From the NCBI GenBank assembly GCA_026785875.1, contig JAJAZF010000111.1, positions 1 through 7,690 on the forward strand: DNA of 7,690 nt, read 5' to 3'. The position numbers and the translations under genes were made by a program. Source of the stretch: Chamaesiphon sp. Its GTDB lineage: Bacteria; Cyanobacteriota; Cyanobacteriia; Cyanobacteriales; Chamaesiphonaceae. Of the stretch, positions 1-6,159 are shown in pieces. The notes beneath the pieces were generated by a model, which saw only the letters and a list, made by a program, of their open reading frames with translations, did no database searches and was not told where the DNA came from. The first letter of the stretch is position 1, and every line of letters starts with the position of its first letter.

Positions 1-1382
1 AAAATACGGGGGAAGTAGATATCCCAGTCTCGATCGCTGGACGCATTTTAGCTCGGCGCGTGATGGGCAAATTAGCTTTTTTTAGCATTCAAGATGAGAC
101 AGGTACGATTCAGCTCTATCTAAATAAGCAGCAGATTGAAACCGGAATGTCAGCAGTGGCTGATGCTTTTACCCATCTCAAGCAGTTGACTGATATCGGC
201 GACATTATCGGGGTAAAGGGGACAATCAAACGCACGGAGAGAGGCGAACTATCCATTCTCGTCAATGAGTATGTGATGCTCACAAAATCCTTACTCCCAT
301 TACCGGAGAAATGGCACGGTTTAACCGACGTGGCTAAACGTTACCGTCAGCGTTATTTAGATCTGATCGTCAATCCATCGGTACGCGATACCTTTAGAAA
401 ACGATCGCTCATTACCGCTGGAATCCGCCGCTACCTTGAAAACCTAGACTTTATCGAAATCGAAACCCCAGTCTTGCAGTCAGAAGCTGGCGGTGCGGAT
501 GCACGTCCGTTTAATACCTATCACAATACTCTAGAGATGCCGCTGTACCTGCGGATTGCTACCGAATTGCACCTGAAACGGTTGATCGTCGGTGGATTTG
601 AGAAAGTATTTGAATTGGGGCGGATTTTCCGTAACGAGGGTGTCTCGACTCGCCATAATCCCGAATTTACCAGCATCGAGGTGTATCAAGCCTATGCTGA
701 CTATGAGGATATGATGACACTCACCGAGGGGATGATTACCACCGTCGCTGAGTCAGTACTGGGGACATTGGAGATTAGTTATCAAGATACGCCAATTAGT
801 CTTACGGCTCCTTGGCGACGGGTGACGATGCACGAAATTGTCAAGGAAGTCACTGGCTTAGATTTTAATAGCTTTGATAATTTAGAAGCAGCCCAAGCAG
901 CCGTTAAAAACGCGGGAATTGGCGGCTGTGATGACGCTAAAACACTTGGAAGACTATTGAATGAGGTATTCGAGCAAAAGTGCGAAACGACCCTAATTCA
1001 GCCCACTTTCGTCCTCGATTATCCTACTGAAATCTCCCCACTAGCCAAACCACATCGATCGAAACCAGGTATCGTCGAGCGATTTGAATTATTCGCAGTC
1101 GGGCGCGAACTCGCCAATAGTTTCTCGGAGTTAACCGATCCCGTCGATCAACGAGAAAGATTAGAAGCTCAAGCAGCACGCAAAGCTGAAGGAGATGTCG
1201 AAGCTCAGGATGTCGATGAAGACTTCCTCACCGCTCTAGAATATGGGATGCCACCAACTGGAGGCTTAGGAATCGGGATCGATCGATTGGTGATGCTCTT
1301 ATGCGATTGTGCCAGCATTCGGGACGCGATCGCCTTCCCACTCCTAAAACCAGAACCAACCGAACAAGCCGGAGACGGTTAA
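1..1382 (+). CDS. lysS: Lysyl-tRNA synthetase, class II (5'-truncated by window edge)
   Basis: Charges tRNA-Lys with lysine in the cytoplasm, using ATP. The reading frame is open to the left edge (first full codon at 3), so the GTG/ATG near 60 is internal: the codons before it read SIAGRILARR and continue the N-terminal OB-fold that binds the anticodon. About 60 N-terminal residues should lie upstream, judging from the usual ~500-residue family length; 459 codons are visible. Class II catalytic motifs follow in order: motif 1 around 425-480 (FIEIETPVLQ), motif 2 around 600-690 (FELGRIFRNEG, then HNPEFTSIE), and motif 3 around 1261-1305 (GGLGIGIDRLVMLL). The C-terminus ends normally with IAFPLLKPE plus a short tail. 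No frameshift or missing motif is seen. The assignment to LysRS rather than the related AspRS or AsnRS rests on the RHNPEFTSIEVYQAYADY segment and the PTGGLGIGIDRL end. Confidence 0.97.
   Translation, partial: NTGEVDIPVSIAGRILARRVMGKLAFFSIQDETGTIQLYLNKQQIETGMSAVADAFTHLKQLTDIGDIIGVKGTIKRTERGELSILVNEYVMLTKSLLPLPEKWHGLTDVAKRYRQRYLDLIVNPSVRDTFRKRSLITAGIRRYLENLDFIEIETPVLQSEAGGADARPFNTYHNTLEMPLYLRIATELHLKRLIVGGFEKVFELGRIFRNEGVSTRHNPEFTSIEVYQAYADYEDMMTLTEGMITTVAESVLGTLEISYQDTPISLTAPWRRVTMHEIVKEVTGLDFNSFDNLEAAQAAVKNAGIGGCDDAKTLGRLLNEVFEQKCETTLIQPTFVLDYPTEISPLAKPHRSKPGIVERFELFAVGRELANSFSELTDPVDQRERLEAQAARKAEGDVEAQDVDEDFLTALEYGMPPTGGLGIGIDRLVMLLCDCASIRDAIAFPLLKPEPTEQAGDG
1326..1333. repeat. HIP1 octamer GCGATCGC (inside lysS)
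   Basis: A perfect copy of the highly iterated palindrome of cyanobacteria, lying within the lysS coding sequence near its 3' end. Confidence 0.9.
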
Positions 1383-1393
1383 ATCAACGTAGT

Positions 1394-1420
1394 GTGTGTT
1401 ATCTGTGTATGGTAACACAC
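1394..1420 (+). terminator. Possible lysS terminator hairpin
   Basis: Eleven bases after the lysS stop, GTGTGTTAT (1394-1402) can pair with GTAACACAC (1412-1420), with a 9-nt loop and one G-U pair. An alternative register pairs TAGTGTGT with ACACACTA. The hairpin is AT-rich and has no clear T-run after it, so intrinsic termination is only a possibility. Confidence 0.3.
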
Positions 1421-1531
1421 TAAATCAATTCCAATTTCTGTAGCGTATTGAGAGAGTGATTGAACGATCTAGCAGATTAAATAGTATGGAATCTTCTCCA
1501 CTATATGATTAGAGAACTGGATCGACTATCA

Positions 1532-1809
1532 CTATAGAACCCATTTGAGATCTTTTGAAGAGGAATCGACCGCCGAGGCGGCGCGCAAGCTTCGACAGAT
1601 ATTGGTGAGGATGGGCGGGTTTGTTCTAATTTAGTAGTGCTTGGCGGAAATTTCTAGCATAAACCCGCCCCAACAGATCCATAAATTAGTACATAATACA
1701 TTTTTTATAACTCGTAGGGGCGGGTTTATGCTAATTGATATCGATTTTACCGATCGATATCGAACGAACCCGCCCTCCCCCACAAGAAGATCTCAAATGG
1801 GTTCTATAG
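1532..1809. repeat. Nested inverted-repeat element, MITE-like
   Basis: Three pairs of inverted arms sit one inside another. The outer arms are 23 bp and perfect (1532-1554 and 1787-1809, each beginning or ending in CTATAGAACCC or its complement). The middle arms are GGGCGGGTTTGTTC (1613-1626) and GAACGAACCCGCCC (1762-1775), differing at one position that would be a G-U pair in RNA. The inner arms are 17 bp and perfect (TAGCATAAACCCGCCCC 1655-1671; complement at 1717-1733). A small extra dyad, GATATCGA/TCGATATC, lies near 1737-1760. There is no open reading frame of note inside, so this is a non-autonomous element or dispersed intergenic repeat rather than an insertion sequence. The outer ends contain TATA, so a TA target duplication, as made by IS630/Tc1-type transposases, is possible but cannot be proved here. 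Confidence 0.75.
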
Positions 1810-1919
1810 AGTAGAAGTTAAAACAAGCTGTCCACCCCACAAAGCCGAGTAAAACCTAAAGAGAAATAGTCATCATCTCGATCGCGTGAACACCAAATGC
1901 TTTTTATTATAAATCTTTG

Positions 1920-1949
1920 TTGACAAGATCTCGATCGTTAAAATCTATT
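1920..1949 (+). promoter_or_regulatory. Candidate purU promoter
   Basis: A perfect TTGACA lies at 1920-1925. Eighteen bases later is TCTATT (1944-1949), a 4-of-6 match to a -10 box; TATTCT at 1946 is an alternative at 20-base spacing. The -10 is 24 bases before the purU ATG. No clear Shine-Dalgarno sequence lies between, which is common in cyanobacteria. Confidence 0.4.
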
Positions 1950-1972
1950 CTAATTAGTAACTAATCATCAGC

Positions 1973-2830
1973 ATGAAACCGACAGCTACATTATTATTTT
2001 CTTGTCCCGATCGACGGGGATTGGTTGCTAAAGTTGCTAATTTTATTTATTCTAATGGCGGGAATATCGTCCATGCCGACCATCATACCGATTTTAATGC
2101 GGGTTTATTTCTCACTCGGATCGAGTGGCACATCGACGGATTTAATCTACCCCGCGAACTAATTGCTCCGGCTTTTGGTGCTATTTCACAACCTTTAAAT
2201 GGAACTTACCAGATTCGTTTTTCTGATGCTACACCTCGGATGGCAATTTGGGTTAGTCGTCAAAATCACTGTTTGCTCGATTTGATTTGGCGACAGCAGG
2301 CGCGAGAATTTTCGGCAGAGATTCCACTAATTATTAGCAACCATCCCGACCTCGAATCGATCGCCAAGCAATTTGGCATCGATTATTATTACTTACCAAT
2401 TACTCAGGATAATAAACAAGAACAGCAACGACGGCAACTAGAATTACTTAAAGAGTATCAGATCGATTTGGTAATTTTGGCTAAGTATATGCAAATCATT
2501 AGCCCTGAATTTATCGATACATTCCCCAGTCACAATATTATCAATATTCACCATTCCTTCCTCCCCGCTTTTGTCGGTGCCAAGCCCTATCACAAGGCTT
2601 ACGAGCGCGGGGTGAAGATTATTGGGGCGACGGGTCATTATGTGACTTCCGAGCTGGATGCTGGGCCGATTATCGAGCAGGATGTGGTCAGAGTCACTCA
2701 CCGCGATGATGTGGACGATTTGATTAGGAAAGGAAAAGATCTCGAACGAATCGTCCTCGCCCGTGCGGTGCGTTACCATCTCCAAAATCGGGTATTGGTT
2801 TATGGTAATAAAACCGTGGTATTTGATTAG
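1973..2830 (+). CDS. purU: Formyltetrahydrofolate deformylase
   Basis: Hydrolyses 10-formyltetrahydrofolate to formate and tetrahydrofolate, balancing one-carbon pools and supplying formate; cytoplasmic. At 285 residues it has the normal length. Residues 1-85 form the N-terminal ACT domain (LLFSCPDRRGLVAKVANFI, then GGNIVHADHHTD), which in this family senses regulatory ligands such as methionine and glycine in E. coli. Residues 88-285 are the formyltransferase-type hydrolase domain. Its catalytic set is visible: N191 and H193 in NIHHSFLPAF, and D229 in LDAGPIIEQD. The GAKPYHKAYERGVKIIGAT segment separates PurU from the related PurN. The first ATG gives full length with nothing upstream in frame that fits the family. 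The gene stands alone, converging on the MBL gene downstream. Nothing is odd apart from LDAGP where E. coli, as I recall it, has LDEGP. Confidence 0.96.
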   Translation: MKPTATLLFSCPDRRGLVAKVANFIYSNGGNIVHADHHTDFNAGLFLTRIEWHIDGFNLPRELIAPAFGAISQPLNGTYQIRFSDATPRMAIWVSRQNHCLLDLIWRQQAREFSAEIPLIISNHPDLESIAKQFGIDYYYLPITQDNKQEQQRRQLELLKEYQIDLVILAKYMQIISPEFIDTFPSHNIINIHHSFLPAFVGAKPYHKAYERGVKIIGATGHYVTSELDAGPIIEQDVVRVTHRDDVDDLIRKGKDLERIVLARAVRYHLQNRVLVYGNKTVVFD

Positions 2831-2868
2831 GTGAGAGAAATTTTAACAAAGAACAGGGGTTGAAATGT

Positions 2869-2885
2869 TCCACCTTTTAGGTGGA
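2869..2885. terminator. Hairpin between convergent genes
   Basis: TCCACCT (2869-2875) pairs perfectly with AGGTGGA (2879-2885) across a 3-nt loop. It lies 38 bases past the purU stop and is followed on the plus strand by T-rich TTGTTGTTAG. It could end purU transcription; the minus-strand side is less T-rich, so a bidirectional role is uncertain. Confidence 0.45.
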
Positions 2886-2923
2886 TTGTTGTTAGTGGGG
2901 TTGAAATCCACAGCAAAACAACC

Positions 2924-2957
2924 CAATTATCAATTATCAATTATCAATTATCAATTA
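2924..2957. repeat. Heptamer tandem repeat (CAATTAT)n
   Basis: Four perfect copies of the 7-mer CAATTAT (2924-2951) are followed by a partial copy, CAATTA (2952-2957). The array ends two bases before the stop codon of the minus-strand MBL gene. Heptanucleotide short tandem repeats (STRR) are a known feature of cyanobacterial intergenic DNA; this unit is not one of the named STRR consensuses I remember. Copy number is likely to vary by slippage. Confidence 0.9.
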
Positions 2958-2959
2958 AA

Positions 2960-3718
2960 TTAAACATGAGCCAGTTCCAAGCTAAAAGGCTGCCAAGGCT
3001 GTGGATCGATCGCTTTAGTAACTAGAGATTTGGCTGTGAGTGAAGTCTGAAACTCTGCAACTGTGCCCTCAGTGTGCAAAAGCGACACCAGTAAGCCCTC
3101 AAACTTGACTTCACCACCTGCTGCTGTTGGTAAGACAAACTGCGGCTTGAGCAGTTCGCACAGTGCGAGGGTAGTAGCTCGACCTTTAATCACGGCACCT
3201 AATAGTGGTAATTTGAGGTCGATTAATGGTGTAATTATGACATCGATCGAGCCTTTTTCTGCCAGCACTGGGGAGTGATTGCCGTGGGGTTCATAATAGA
3301 GACTACTGCCATTACCCCGCACTATATAACCATTTTCAACTGTGGTGGGGCCGACTGGCGATCCGGGGACTGCCTCGATCTCGATGTCTGCAAAGTGATA
3401 GCTCTCGCCATGAGCTAGGGATGTCACTTGCTCATAGCCAAACTTCTGGACGACTTCGAGCGCATTGGGGGAACAGACTACAGGAATCGATCGATCCAAT
3501 ATCTCTAAAGTCGGTGGGTGCGCGTGATCGGGCAATCCTTGCGAGATCAAAATCAGGTCGATCTGCTCGGGTAACGATCGAGCGACTGTTTTGGTACCAT
3601 GAAACAACCAGGGCTGGTTCCCAAAAATCAGATCGCCCACTAGCCAAGGATCTAATAAAATATTTTTGCCGCCTAGTTCGATCAGCCAAGAGTTATTGTC
3701 TAGCCAGGTAAGCTGCAT
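2960..3718 (-). CDS. MBL-fold (metallo-beta-lactamase-like) protein with degenerate metal motif
   Basis: A 252-residue protein of the UlaG-like/COG2220 type, probably cytoplasmic; its substrate is unknown. I place the start at the ATG at 3718 because MQLTWLDNNSWLIELGGKNILLDPWLVGDL is the usual first strand and turn of these proteins. The frame stays open upstream to a GTG at 3925, but those 69 residues (GRCFESCRSPALV...) look like translated promoter DNA. No strong Shine-Dalgarno sequence marks either start. Residues 52-72 read DLILISQGLPDHAHPPT. Where classical enzymes have HxHxDH, this protein keeps D64-H65 but has Q60 and L62 in the two early histidine positions; H67 follows. Later YYEPHGNH (141-148) and LPTAAGGEVKFEG (196-208) occupy places where other ligands or substrate-binding residues would lie. 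It may bind metal differently or have lost hydrolase activity. It is divergent from the P450 operon and may share its control region. Confidence 0.85.
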   Translation of the reverse strand: MQLTWLDNNSWLIELGGKNILLDPWLVGDLIFGNQPWLFHGTKTVARSLPEQIDLILISQGLPDHAHPPTLEILDRSIPVVCSPNALEVVQKFGYEQVTSLAHGESYHFADIEIEAVPGSPVGPTTVENGYIVRGNGSSLYYEPHGNHSPVLAEKGSIDVIITPLIDLKLPLLGAVIKGRATTLALCELLKPQFVLPTAAGGEVKFEGLLVSLLHTEGTVAEFQTSLTAKSLVTKAIDPQPWQPFSLELAHV

Positions 3719-3937
3719 AAAAATTCTAGATTTGACGAGATTATTCACGTAATTTAACACTGCCTCGATCGAGATTGCCATAAGCCGCCCGACACCGAGT
3801 GGGTAGATTAGATTTCTAATCGCTGTGAGATTGCCTAAATCTCGATTTAAGATGGTGGTATCTAGGCTGGCACTAACGATCGCGACTAGTGCGGGCGATC
3901 GACAGGACTCAAAGCATCTCCCCACATTATTATTATT
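3719..3937. promoter_or_regulatory. Divergent control region between MBL gene and P450 operon
   Basis: A 219-bp non-coding stretch lies between the two divergent starts, assuming the MBL gene starts at 3718. It contains several CGATCG sites, an operator-like dyad at 3870-3892, and four ATT triplets (3926-3937) directly before the P450 ATG. I could not pick out convincing -35/-10 pairs for either gene. Confidence 0.5.
3870..3892. promoter_or_regulatory. Candidate operator dyad GCACTA-N11-TAGTGC
   Basis: GCACTA (3870-3875) and TAGTGC (3887-3892) form a perfect 6-bp dyad with an 11-bp centre that itself contains CGATCG. It lies 45 bp before the P450 start, where a dimeric regulator could sit. 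No regulator gene is present in the window, and a dyad this short can arise by chance. Confidence 0.3.
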
Positions 3938-5272
3938 ATGACGATCGAAAATAAACCAACCACTTCAACTTTACCTCTACCGCCTGGAAAATCTGGCTTA
4001 CCCTGGATTGGGGAAACTATTTCATTTCTGACCGATCCAGATTTTGCGACCAAGCGTCGTCAACAGTATGGGTCAATTTTTCGGACTAATATTATCGGTC
4101 GTCCAACAGTTGTCATGAGTGGGGCAGCAGCGAATAAATTTATTCTATCGACCCATTTCGATCGGTTTTCATGGCGCGATGGTTGGCCGGATAATTTTAA
4201 GGAGTTACTGGGAGCGTCGCTATTTCTGCAAGAGGGAGCCGAGCATCAGCGCAATCGGAAATTATTGATGCCAGCTTTTCATGGGAAAGCGTTGATGAAC
4301 TATGTCGCCACCATGACCGAAATTACCGATCGATATCTCAGCAAGTGGGAACAGACAGGTAACTTAACTTGGTTTCCCGAACTCAAGAATCTTACCTTTG
4401 AAATCGCTAGTGTCTTACTCATTGGTAGCGAACCAGGTGCAGAAACAACTGAGTTGAGTCGGCTATTTACCGAACTGACTAATGGTTTATTTACTTTGCC
4501 CTTGAAATGGAGCTATACGACCTATGGACGGGCGATAACTGCCCGCGATCGCTTACTCGAACATATCGAGCAAGTAGTCCTGGATCGGCAGCAATCCCCC
4601 ACTCAGGATGCTTTAGGATTATTGGTACAAAGCCAGGATGAGGAGGGAAATCGGCTGAGTGTTGCCGAACTAAAAGTTCAAGCGTTACTATTGCTGTTTG
4701 CCGGACACGAGACGACGACATCGTTGATTGCATCCTTATGTTTGGCATTGGCACAAAATCCCGAAGTTTTGGCTAGAGCTAGAGCAGAGCAGCAACAAAT
4801 CGGCAGGAATACACCAATCTCGATCGATAGTTTAAAACCGATGACTTATCTCGATCGAGTCCTCCGTGAAGTCGAGCGGATGTATTCACCGATTGGCGGC
4901 GGTTTTCGGGGTGTAGTCAAAGAATTTGAATTTAACGGTTATCGCGTCCCCAAGGGTTGGCAACTTCTCTATCGGATTCCTGAAGCGCATTTCGACGCGG
5001 CGGTTTATCCCCAACCCCATACTTTCGATCCGGACAGATTCGACCCAGATCGATCGGATTATAAGCCCTCTGACTATACCTTTGTCACCTATGGCGGTGG
5101 TTCGCGGATCTGTATCGGGATGGCATTCGCGCAGATGGAACTCAAAATCATTGCCGCGATGTTGCTCCGGCGGAATAGTTGGGAGCTATTACCCAACCAA
5201 AATCTCACCCTCGATCCGATTCCCACACTTCACCCCCGCGACGGCTTAAAAGTCAAGTTTCAGAAATTATGA
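3938..5272 (+). CDS. Cytochrome P450, CYP120-like
   Basis: A soluble 444-residue haem monooxygenase, the normal length for a bacterial P450. Motifs in order: the proline-rich start LPLPPGKSGLPWIGET (12-27); the C-helix HxxxR pair H103/R107; the I-helix AGHETT (255-260), which handles oxygen and protons; the K-helix ExxR as E311-V-E-R314; the meander FDPDRF (363-368); and the haem loop YGGGSRICIG (385-394) with thiolate ligand C392. The loop begins with Tyr where Phe is usual. Overall resemblance, including the IGGGFRG segment after the K-helix, is to CYP120A1 of Synechocystis, which hydroxylates retinoids, so a retinoid, apocarotenoid or fatty-acid-like substrate is a reasonable guess, not shown here. 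No membrane anchor or signal peptide is seen. No electron-transfer partner is encoded nearby, so it presumably uses host ferredoxin. Its TGA overlaps the ATG of the next gene. The ATG at 3938 gives full family length. Confidence 0.95.
   Translation: MTIENKPTTSTLPLPPGKSGLPWIGETISFLTDPDFATKRRQQYGSIFRTNIIGRPTVVMSGAAANKFILSTHFDRFSWRDGWPDNFKELLGASLFLQEGAEHQRNRKLLMPAFHGKALMNYVATMTEITDRYLSKWEQTGNLTWFPELKNLTFEIASVLLIGSEPGAETTELSRLFTELTNGLFTLPLKWSYTTYGRAITARDRLLEHIEQVVLDRQQSPTQDALGLLVQSQDEEGNRLSVAELKVQALLLLFAGHETTTSLIASLCLALAQNPEVLARARAEQQQIGRNTPISIDSLKPMTYLDRVLREVERMYSPIGGGFRGVVKEFEFNGYRVPKGWQLLYRIPEAHFDAAVYPQPHTFDPDRFDPDRSDYKPSDYTFVTYGGGSRICIGMAFAQMELKIIAAMLLRRNSWELLPNQNLTLDPIPTLHPRDGLKVKFQKL
4545..4552. 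repeat. HIP1 octamer GCGATCGC (inside P450 gene)
   Basis: A second perfect HIP1 copy, within the P450 coding sequence. The shorter core CGATCG is spread through the whole window, genes and gaps alike. Confidence 0.9.
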
Positions 5273-6048
5273 ATAATGTTTACTCCATTTTCCAGCAAAC
5301 CGATCGTTTGCGCGTCAGCGATGGGGCAATAGTCCCGATTCTGAGTGGGTGTAATCCAGCTACGCGGCTACTTATTATCATCTGTCCGCAATTGGGTGAT
5401 TTTGATAGTCTTGAATATGCTTGGTGGCTACAACGCGAACAGAAACAAATCGAGTCTACAGGTTTAACCGTGCGGATGGTCGGAATTGGCGATCGATCTG
5501 CTGGCGAAAAGTTCTGTAATTTCACTGGATTTCCCGCTGAATGGTTATTTATCGACGAGCGCGCCAAACTACATTCCCAACTCGATCTTTATCCAGGCTT
5601 ATCACTCAAATTACCCAATTTTTCAGCAGCCCAAAATGCTTGGGTTAATCTCATTCTCATGTGTGCGGGAATTGGTAGTCCTGGCACTCTGCGAGAGGTA
5701 TTTCGGGGATATAAAGGCGATCGATCTGCACCCCAATTAATCCAAGCGGGCGAGATCGTACATGCTAAACCATTACCACCGATCGAAGGAGCTTTTTTCA
5801 ATGTAGCAGGTGGTAGCGGTTTTCAACGCCCGTTTGAATTGGCAACATTGAGACTGCGAAATATGGCGGAAGTACTAGGTAATTGGAATACTTATGTCCC
5901 CGATCCTACTTATCTCACCCAACGGGGTGGTACCTTTTTATTTGACGCTCAGGGAGAGTTATTGTACGAACATCGCGATCGGGGAATTCTGGGTTTTGCC
6001 GACAACATGAGCCAACCACTGTCATTTTTGAGTACCTACTCCCTTTAG
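5269..6048 (+). CDS. Peroxiredoxin-like (AhpC/TSA-type, thioredoxin-fold) protein
   Basis: A 259-residue, probably cytoplasmic protein. I chose the ATG at 5269 because it overlaps the P450 stop as ATGA and gives MNNVYSIFQQTDRL; the open frame back to 5179 lies inside the P450 gene and is spurious. The core reads as a thioredoxin-like fold: strand LLIIICPQLGDFDSLEYAWW (34-53), strand TVRMVGIGD (67-75), and a late segment GGTFLFDAQGELLYEHRDRG (220-239) typical of the AhpC/TSA and PRXL2-type families. These families usually carry a CxxC or a clear peroxidatic Cys after the first strand. Here C39 is present but the second Cys is replaced (CPQL); other cysteines (C28, C83, C132) lie outside the motif. 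Activity as a peroxidase or reductase is therefore uncertain. Translational coupling to the P450 suggests a shared role, perhaps redox support or handling of an oxidised product. Family assignment is from motif memory and is moderately secure. Confidence 0.8.
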   Translation: MNNVYSIFQQTDRLRVSDGAIVPILSGCNPATRLLIIICPQLGDFDSLEYAWWLQREQKQIESTGLTVRMVGIGDRSAGEKFCNFTGFPAEWLFIDERAKLHSQLDLYPGLSLKLPNFSAAQNAWVNLILMCAGIGSPGTLREVFRGYKGDRSAPQLIQAGEIVHAKPLPPIEGAFFNVAGGSGFQRPFELATLRLRNMAEVLGNWNTYVPDPTYLTQRGGTFLFDAQGELLYEHRDRGILGFADNMSQPLSFLSTYSL

Positions 6049-6058
6049 ATCGTCAATA

Positions 6059-6089
6059 GTGAATGGTGGATAGTGGATGGTGAAGGGTG
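6059..6089. repeat. Degenerate heptamer repeats
   Basis: Four successive 7-mers, GTGAATG, GTGGATA, GTGGATG and GTGAAGG (6059-6086), are followed by GTG. They begin ten bases after the stop of the peroxiredoxin-like gene. The period matches that of the CAATTAT array at 2924, but the unit differs. Confidence 0.65.
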
Positions 6090-6092
6090 TGC

Positions 6093-6120
6093 TTGACAGG
6101 CATAGAACCGACGCTAAAAA
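6093..6120 (+). promoter_or_regulatory. Weak promoter-like pair reading into the palindrome
   Basis: TTGACA (6093-6098) lies 16 bases before TAAAAA (6115-6120), a 4-of-6 match to a -10 box. Transcription from here would run through the nested palindrome at 6160-6366 before reaching the gene at 6480. It may be a chance match. Confidence 0.2.
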
Positions 6121-6159
6121 AACTCTGGAGGTTGATTTTTTAGGTCGCAAGGGGGTAAT

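Larger units (their letters stand above)
1383..1972. other. Gene-free stretch between lysS and purU
   Basis: No convincing gene is seen on either strand over 590 bp. It holds the lysS 3' hairpin, the nested palindromic element at 1532-1809, and the likely purU promoter close to 1920-1950. I see nothing recognisable in the parts at 1421-1531 and 1810-1919. Confidence 0.7.

Noticed and set aside
60..65. GTG/ATG at 60-65 as the lysS start
   Set aside because: The frame is open to the edge and the preceding residues (VSIAGRILARR) match the LysRS OB-fold, so the gene begins outside the window.
1532..1809. Complete insertion sequence
   Set aside because: The element is only 278 bp and encodes no transposase fragment on either strand.
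2444..2785. Minus-strand open frame of 113 codons inside purU
   Set aside because: It is antisense to a clear purU catalytic domain and has no family features; it is a shadow of the real gene.
2856..2907. Possible CRISPR remnant, because GGGGTTGAAAT resembles the end of some CRISPR repeats
   Set aside because: Only two 11-bp matches are present, without full-length repeats, regular spacers or cas genes.
3421..3711. Open frames on both strands inside the MBL gene (plus 3421-3711, minus 3432-3689)
   Set aside because: They overlap the conserved MBL core in other frames and show no recognisable protein features.
5179..5268. Longer start for the peroxiredoxin-like protein
   Set aside because: The extra 30 residues overlap the P450 C-terminus in another frame and look like translated out-of-frame sequence, while ATG 5269 gives a classic ATGA junction.
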